DNA of 64,000 bases from NCBI GenBank assembly GCA_019614645.1, contig JABWDB010000008.1:8494001-8558000 (forward strand). The letters are read 5' to 3'. The DNA comes from Stratiolaelaps scimitus. Its lineage: Eukaryota > Arthropoda > Arachnida > Mesostigmata > Laelapidae. Below the pieces are notes generated by a model, which had not been told where the DNA came from, did no database searches, and saw only the letters and a program-made list of their open reading frames with translations. Both the position numbers and the translations under genes were made by a program. Positions 57,812 through 64,000 of the stretch are shown here, in pieces. Position 1 is the first letter of the stretch, and the number at the start of each line of letters is the position of its first letter.

Positions 57812-59511
57812 CGAATTTTTGAACGAGTTCAATTGTCAGGTACTCAGAGAGAGAGAATATATGATCTCTCGCACGGATGTCATACGGTGAGCGTGCAAGT
57901 ACTACCGACAAGATGGCAACACCGTAAATTCTCAGGGATCACACTTATTATAGGCCACAAGAAATCCTTCATTACTATAAATGAATAACTATTTCATTAA
58001 ACACAAGGCCGGAGGCATTGCTCCAATCAGTCTAATATTATATATATGGAAAATATTCACACTGGAACAAGATAGCAGATTATAATCAATTATGAATAAG
58101 AAACCTGTCGACCTGCTGCCATCGTCGTTCGTGAGTGCAACCGTACTTTATTTACGCAATGGAATTATGCTGCAAACAGCACCTCACTTTCTCTCCTGCT
58201 TTGTTTAATTACACGGGCAATAATAATTTATCGCTGTATAAATATACCACCAACGAATAGATTCGACCGTTGAAGAAAAAAAAGGTTTTAAAATGTATTC
58301 AAAATGACTCCAAGAAACAGAGCTATTTAACCAGGAACGGTGTGACCAGCTGATTGTTGTAACTACTCCCTTCCAGAGATTTGTAAGTGAATTAAAACGC
58401 GCCGGAAAAATATTCGATATCTGCTTGGTCGATGCCAGACGTTCCGAGTAGATATTGCTAACCAATAGTTCGTTTTCTAACTGCGAACAGAAGCCGAAAT
58501 GCGAATTTCCCAGGTTATTCTTCGTATTGGTCAAGTAGTGTTTGCTGGATTCCGGATTGAATTTCGCATACACATTCACATATCGTCTACCTGGAGACGT
58601 CTACGACCCTCGCCGGGCAACATTGACCCCAAAAGTACTTCGCATCTGGACGCGATCTTAAATTGAACTCTATAAATCTCATCAAACACGCAGTGCATCG
58701 CTTCAGGACACGCAGAACTTGATTGTAACAAAAACAACAAAAAGGGGGTACAGTCTCGTTCTTCGTCGTCGAAGTTTGCCGCGACCACTTAGACGAACGG
58801 CTCATTTCGGCTGCCGTAACGGCTTCATAATGCGACTAGTATCGACTCGAAGCGGCAGCAGCAGCAGCAGTACCGCGATTGATCATGGCTATTTTACGTC
58901 AGGAGTCGCCTCCTGGTCTCCCCTGCTCCCGCTCTGCACAGTTCGACGGCGGAAGCAACGTCGACGTCCGACTCGGCCGTCTCGATGGCTCCCAATCAAT
59001 GCGCCAGAGCGTTGCCGAATCAGTGAACCTACATTAGTATGACAATCATAGCGTGGGCCTCATACATATACATGAACGCTAGCCTAATGTATATCGCCTC
59101 CTCATTTGCTTCGATAAAGTTGAACTAATAACACAGTTCGAACATCACGATGGTCTGCTCGAAGATCCGAGTTTTACTCAACCCCGACGAGCTGTTGGGC
59201 ACGAGGTGGCGCACGAGTTTATCATTGATTGTTCTGTCGTCGGTCGTATGCGGCGTGCGGCTGTAGCTGTGACATAGAGGTGATGTAAGTCTGCCTTTGG
59301 CACCCAGAGCATGGTCGGCTGCAGTGGACGCCTACACCGTGGGCTGCAACCTGTATCGCGCTAATGCACTATTGATTAGCCAAATATATGTATGCATTCG
59401 TTGTTGTTATTATTATTATTATTGTTATCATCATATATGACCACAGACTCGATTTAACCGTATCTAGGCTTAAGCTACACATTAGCTGTGCAGCACGATT
59501 CGATTACTTTG

Positions 59512-59546
<35 letters not shown>

Positions 59547-60305
59547 TATCGTATGCCACGCCACGCTAAGTTTGTCATTCCCGCTGTATTGGGTTTCAAA
59601 CGCATCCCGTTTGAAGCCAGCCGGGACGGCGAGACGTCATGGCCAGGTCGGTATTACCTGCCACATTATGAATGTATAAACACATATCAGATTGCGTACC
59701 CTGCTTCTGAAAGGTATAGCCATATGGACTTCTAGATAAGTTCACACGCCGGTGATAAGCCATGCTAGGCCGGCGAATGCGATCATATTTTGTGATAAAT
59801 ATTTGACTCCTATAAATATTTCAACCACAGGCCGAAGCGATGCTTGCAGAGAACAAGGGCAACGGTCAATATTGATTTAATTCGGATTGATTGAGATGAT
59901 GCTCGAGTTTGTTAAAACTTTGAGCAGTTAACTTGCTTGCCGGGCGGGGCGCAACTCCCCATTCCACAGCATTGGTTTCTCGTTCGCTCTCGCGTCACGA
60001 GATTGGAAAGCAGCGACTACCATTAAGGCTTCATCAGGCGATCCGGGGGCGTACGTCGATTGCCTCAGCGGCACCACGAGAGCCTAGACGCGACCGCTAG
60101 CCAGCATTAATAGCTAGATACATATGATCAAAATTGGAGGGAAATTTTTGCCGCTTCGGTCGGGAATTGCCAGCATCTCTCTCTCTCTTTCGTGGTTGAT
60201 ACAATCAGCTTGCCAGCACGTTGCGTCTCGAATTAGCGGTTGATAGCAAGCATTAGTGCGTATTACTGCTATTAATATTATTAATAGTATTATTATTATT
60301 ATTAT
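57812..60305. other. No gene identified
   Basis: The minus strand is open in two overlapping frames around 58205-58805 (124 and 70-72 codons) without a recognisable domain. TA (59515-59542) and ATT (59405-59424, 60275-60306) microsatellites are present. The ATT tract abuts the possible left end of the copia element. Confidence 0.45.
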
Positions 60306-60767
60306 TGTTGAAATTGTGAATGTTGTTCACTGTCGACGCTTCCATATAGAGTTAAAGCAGAACGTATGTGCAACTAGATATTCAGTATAGATAGGTACGC
60401 GCGTATAGGTATAGCATATTGTAGTTTGAGTAATATTCTGTCCTAATGCTAGGATCCTTAAGTTGAAACGAAAGGTGCACCTAGCGAACTAGCTGGTACC
60501 CTTAAGCATTATAGAGAGAGAAGGAGATGAGTGTGCAAGGATAGGCTACGACGGCCTCTGGGAGGCCCACTCGGTTTAATGTAAGAAGGCACTAATAAAC
60601 GAGAAGGAAGGGTCTCGGAACTTCACTTGGTGACCAGCACTCGACCCGTGCACATCGAGTCCCGCTGCCGTACTCCCATCCTTCAATATACCTCGAATCA
60701 AAGTGTGTTGTCCTTTCTTAAGAGTTAAGTAAGAACTTGAGCTAGAGGACCAACGAAAAACCCAACA
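60306..60767 (+). repeat. Possible 5' LTR of the copia element
   Basis: The interval starts TGTTG and ends CAACA, a 5-bp inverted end pair of the kind copia LTRs carry, and is followed directly by a primer-binding-like sequence. It would sit in an ATT microsatellite. A TGTTG at 60321 is an alternative left end. The matching 3' LTR is outside the window, so the borders are unproven. Confidence 0.35.
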
Positions 60768-60784
60768 CGTTATCAGCACGATTG
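60768..60784 (+). promoter_or_regulatory. Possible primer-binding site
   Basis: CGTTATCAGCACGATTG directly follows the putative LTR end. Its TTATCAGCACG resembles the TGGTATCAGAGC-type initiator-Met-tRNA primer sites of copia elements. The match is partial. Confidence 0.35.
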
Positions 60785-60889
60785 CTACGTTAGGACTGGA
60801 CAAGGACAACGGTTAACAGAACACACCAGGTTAGTGTGCAAAGTACTATAGATAAGAAATACCAAGGGTGACAAAAGAATCCAACAGAG

Positions 60890-62638
60890 ATGGCACTACA
60901 TACTAACGAGTCAAGTACTGGTAGCGGTAATTCACGAAGCTCAGACAATCCGATTGTCTTAGCAGATGGAGGTAGAAACTATCTCTCTTGGATCACCCTC
61001 ATGCCCATATACATTCAAGCTGAACAATATGCCTGGGAGGTAGTGTCGGGAACCCTTACACCCCCAGATGTACCAAAAAACACACTGCCCACTGATGCAC
61101 AGATAAAACAGCAAGAACAGTACGACATTGGAAATAAGCGTGCTCGATTAATCTTATTTAAGTCACTCCACCCCCATATTGTGATCAACCTCTTCTACGG
61201 AGTCACTGCCAGTGTGGATGCCTCGTCAATATGGACTAAGGTCAAAGCTACATATGGTAGACAAAGTGGTGTACTTAAAGATCAGGCGATATCCCGTTTC
61301 ATGAATTACAAATTTAGCCCAACCAGAACAGTCGTCGACAATATCAACCGGTTTAAGCAGTTAATGTACACCCTCGATGAGGTTGGAGCAAGTATTGATG
61401 TAGACATTGCAACTGCACGACTCGTGGATGCGTTACCCAGAGAATGGGAACCATTTAAGATGGCGTGGAGTACAAAATCACCAGATGACAAAAATCTCCC
61501 TTCGCTCTTAGAAATGGTTAATGCCGAAGCGGCACGGCAAGCCAGAACCGGTGCCGACACGGCCACAGCACTAATGGCGCGCGCTGGGCTGAACCCTCGA
61601 CCTAATAACAGTTTTCAACGTCGCAGTATGTATCAGGACAAATCAACCGGGCATTTCCCCGCGAAACAATATCAGCACCCAAAGACACAACCTTCCCGTT
61701 ACCCCCAGCCCAGAAAGTTTGAAGGAAGCTGTTTTAGATGCAACAAAAAGGGGCATATGGCACGAAACTGTCGGTGTCCACCCCAGCAACAGAAAGGTGA
61801 AACGCATAATGTAGAAGGAGTCAGAAAAGATATACCTAACACAGATGAGACGAACAGAAGAGCCGAGGTGTTTGTATCCGATCTGGACGGGCAAGCCGAA
61901 GAGTTCGTAGTAGATAGTGGATCGAGTCACCACGTCGTGAACAACAAAAAGTGGTTCACGAGCATTAAGAAAACCAACGGTATAGATCATGTGAGAGTGG
62001 GCAGCGCTCACAGTCTAAAATGTCATGGTGAGGGAATCGTTAGGTTCGAAGTACATGAAAACGATTGTGTAAGAACCGTGGAACTCCAAGGGGTGCTGTT
62101 CGTACCCAAGATGAGACGCAACCTGATCTCAGCCGACATGCTGATAGATGCCGGCTACACGGTGCACGCTGACAAAACTGGCCTCAGAATGCGGAGAGAA
62201 AATGAGGAACTGACCGCTGAACGAAAGAACGGTCTGTTCCTTATGTATGGGACGATCCTCAGCGCAACGACAGAAACCGCTGAAGGGTTGCAGGCAGAAC
62301 CGGCAGAGAAGGTGAGCCTGCGGCTTGCACATGAGGCACTAGCCCATGTAGGCAAAGAAAAGGTGAAGGAGATCCTAAAACGAGAGGGGATCGAATTTAA
62401 TGATGACCTGCAAAACTGCGAAGCCTGCATGAGGGGCAAACAACACCGCGGGACATACCACTCACGTCCAAAAGACTCAAAGGCAAAGGTAGTCGGACGA
62501 ATCCACGCTGACCTATGTACGCCGGCTGTAAAATCAATGGGAGGTACAAAGCACTTCATGTGCCTCACGGATGAGTACAGTAGGTACAGGAGTGCCTACT
62601 ATCTCAAGTCAAAAGACGAAGCGGCTGACTGCGTCTAG
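60890..62638 (+). CDS. copia gag-protease-integrase N-terminal part, ends at in-frame TAG
   Basis: This is a 582-codon frame from the first ATG after the leader. Residues 1-270 are a copia-type gag, with the GGRNYLSWITLMPIYIQ N-terminal motif. The zinc knuckle is at 281-294 (C-X2-C-X4-H-X4-C). The protease Asp-Ser-Gly is at 342-344. The integrase zinc finger is His481, His486, Cys510 and Cys513, and the first integrase catalytic Asp is residue 541. The TAG at 62636-62638 falls inside the integrase core, before the second catalytic Asp, so as read the product lacks active integrase and all of reverse transcriptase. Proteins of this family normally continue as one polyprotein. Confidence 0.92.
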   Translation: MALHTNESSTGSGNSRSSDNPIVLADGGRNYLSWITLMPIYIQAEQYAWEVVSGTLTPPDVPKNTLPTDAQIKQQEQYDIGNKRARLILFKSLHPHIVINLFYGVTASVDASSIWTKVKATYGRQSGVLKDQAISRFMNYKFSPTRTVVDNINRFKQLMYTLDEVGASIDVDIATARLVDALPREWEPFKMAWSTKSPDDKNLPSLLEMVNAEAARQARTGADTATALMARAGLNPRPNNSFQRRSMYQDKSTGHFPAKQYQHPKTQPSRYPQPRKFEGSCFRCNKKGHMARNCRCPPQQQKGETHNVEGVRKDIPNTDETNRRAEVFVSDLDGQAEEFVVDSGSSHHVVNNKKWFTSIKKTNGIDHVRVGSAHSLKCHGEGIVRFEVHENDCVRTVELQGVLFVPKMRRNLISADMLIDAGYTVHADKTGLRMRRENEELTAERKNGLFLMYGTILSATTETAEGLQAEPAEKVSLRLAHEALAHVGKEKVKEILKREGIEFNDDLQNCEACMRGKQHRGTYHSRPKDSKAKVVGRIHADLCTPAVKSMGGTKHFMCLTDEYSRYRSAYYLKSKDEAADCV

Positions 62639-64000
62639 CAATATACACGCTGGTTTCGAAACACGACTGGAAAAGACATAACGGAATTCCACTCTGATGG
62701 AGGGCTCGAGTTTAGAAATGCTAAAATTACCAAGATATTGGATGCCATAGGAGCAACCCAAACCTTCTCTAACCCCTACACCCCGCAACAGAATGGTATA
62801 GCAGAGAGGGCTAACAGAACCCTATTAGATCTGACCCGCACGCTACTAATCAGCACAGGTCTCCCAAAAACACTGTGGACCGAAGCTTTGAACTTCAGTC
62901 TGCAGATTCTCAACGCGATAACTATTATACCTGATGAAAATAAGACCTCATACGAAATCATCCACAGGACGAAACCGTACCTTGGAAAAGTGCAAGCATT
63001 TGGGTCGCGATGCTTCTACTACAATCAAAAATTCCAAAAAGGTAAACTAGAACAAAGGGGTCTACCCGGAATAATGGTCGGAATCACTGACCTAGGAACA
63101 GGATATAGAATTTGGATTCCGGGCACAAAGACAGTTATAACCAGTAAGGATGTGTCGTTCCCAAAAACAAGCCCACTTCACCCTCCAAAAGAAACTGATG
63201 CCGAGCAACCCGGGTCGTCACGACGGCCTGAAGAACGAGCAAGCGATGAAGGAGAGAGAGAGCAGACCGACTTTCTCACGGGGGAGCGTCTGACTGAGGA
63301 GGAGAGAGAAACCCCAGTAGCTGAACCCGAAAGGCTACGGCCAAGAAAACCAGAAGAAAGCAGCAACAGCAACCGAATGCGAAGCCAGCCTATTAGCGGC
63401 GATGGTACCATGTCGGAGGCGAATGTGGCTGAGAATAAAGAGATGATAGAGCCAGGAACGCTCAGAGAAGCTCTGGACTCTCCACACAGAAGACATTGGC
63501 TAGAAGCCATGAGAGATGAACTCAAGTCCATGAACGACCACAGAGTCTGGACTTTAACCGAACTGCCGAAGGGAAGAAAACCAATCGGATGTCGATGGGT
63601 ATATAAGCTAAAGAGAGATGCAGACGGCCAGATAGACCGCTACAAAGCGAGACTGGTGGTGAAAGGGTACTCTCAGAAAGCCGGGATTGACTACAAAGAG
63701 TTGTTCAGTCCGGTGGCACGTTTTGAGACCATAAGAACGCTACTAAGCGTCGCAGCGGAGAAACGCTTGGTCCTGTATCAGTTCGACGTCAAGACGGCGT
63801 TCCTGAACGCGGAGTTGGAAGAAGAAATATATATGTCACAACCTGAAGGGTTTGATGACGGAACAGATCGTGTGTGCAGGTTGAATAAGGCGTTATATGG
63901 CTTGAGGCAGGCGCCGCGATGTTTTCACAACAAGATTAGAGAGGTGTTTCAGCGAAAAGGGATGCGTCAGAGCAGAGCTGATCCGTGCGTGTTCTACTCT
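62639..64000 (+). pseudogene. copia integrase C-terminal part and reverse transcriptase start, same frame after the stop
   Basis: Immediately after the TAG the same frame stays open to the window edge. It carries the second catalytic Asp (FHSDGGLEF, codon 603) and the Glu (NGIAERANRTL, codon 639), with the copia D-X35-E spacing. A variable acidic linker follows, then reverse transcriptase from GCRWVYKLKRDADGQIDRYK on. The first RT catalytic Asp is in FDVKTAFLNAEL (codon 966). The frame is otherwise undamaged, so the stop is a recent point change, an assembly error, or a stop passed by readthrough. Confidence 0.88.

Larger units (their letters stand above)
60306..64000 (+). mobile_element. Ty1/copia retrotransposon, 3' end outside window
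   Basis: The element holds, in order, a possible 5' LTR, a primer-binding site, and one gag-pol frame with capsid, CCHC zinc knuckle, aspartic protease, integrase and the first part of reverse transcriptase. Integrase before reverse transcriptase is the diagnostic Ty1/copia order. It lies opposite to unc-13, outside the traced exons. A single in-frame TAG at 62636 breaks the frame. RNase H and the 3' LTR must lie past 64000. Confidence 0.93.

Overview
The window is eukaryotic nuclear DNA, most likely from an arthropod. The genes are split by long introns with GT-AG borders, and there are many AT, GA/CT, CA and trinucleotide microsatellites. The one clearly recognisable host gene reads much closer to insect Unc-13 than to vertebrate Munc13. 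A chelicerate such as a mite or tick is plausible, but nothing here proves it.

From about 2.6 kb to 32.7 kb the minus strand carries most of unc-13, the presynaptic vesicle-priming factor. I traced 22 coding exons by joining splice sites in phase; transcription runs from high to low coordinates. They encode 1,234 residues with a true stop at 2569. The order is a conserved pre-C1 segment, a complete C1 zinc finger, C2B, the MUN domain and C2C. The 5' end of the coding sequence is missing: the first supported exon (32508-32672) opens in phase 0 behind an acceptor. Further N-terminal exons must lie in the 32.7-60 kb stretch or outside the window. I list three weak candidates.

The most notable observation is a second copy of the exon between C1 and C2B. 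Exon 5a (25287-25393) and exon 5b (21449-21555) have the same length (107 nt), the same phases and 15 of 35 identical residues. Using both or neither would shift the frame, so they look like mutually exclusive alternatives that change the C1-C2B linker and the first strand of C2B.

The 32.7-60.3 kb region holds no gene I can name. It contains microsatellites, two degraded mariner-type transposase remnants (46.2-46.8 kb and 57.6-57.8 kb) and a tRNA-Ser-like remnant (49.4 kb). There are also several open but unrecognised GC-rich stretches. From about 60.3 kb to the window end runs a plus-strand Ty1/copia retrotransposon: possible 5' LTR, gag with zinc knuckle, protease, integrase and the start of reverse transcriptase. 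It is in one frame except for a single TAG inside the integrase core, and it is cut off by the window edge.
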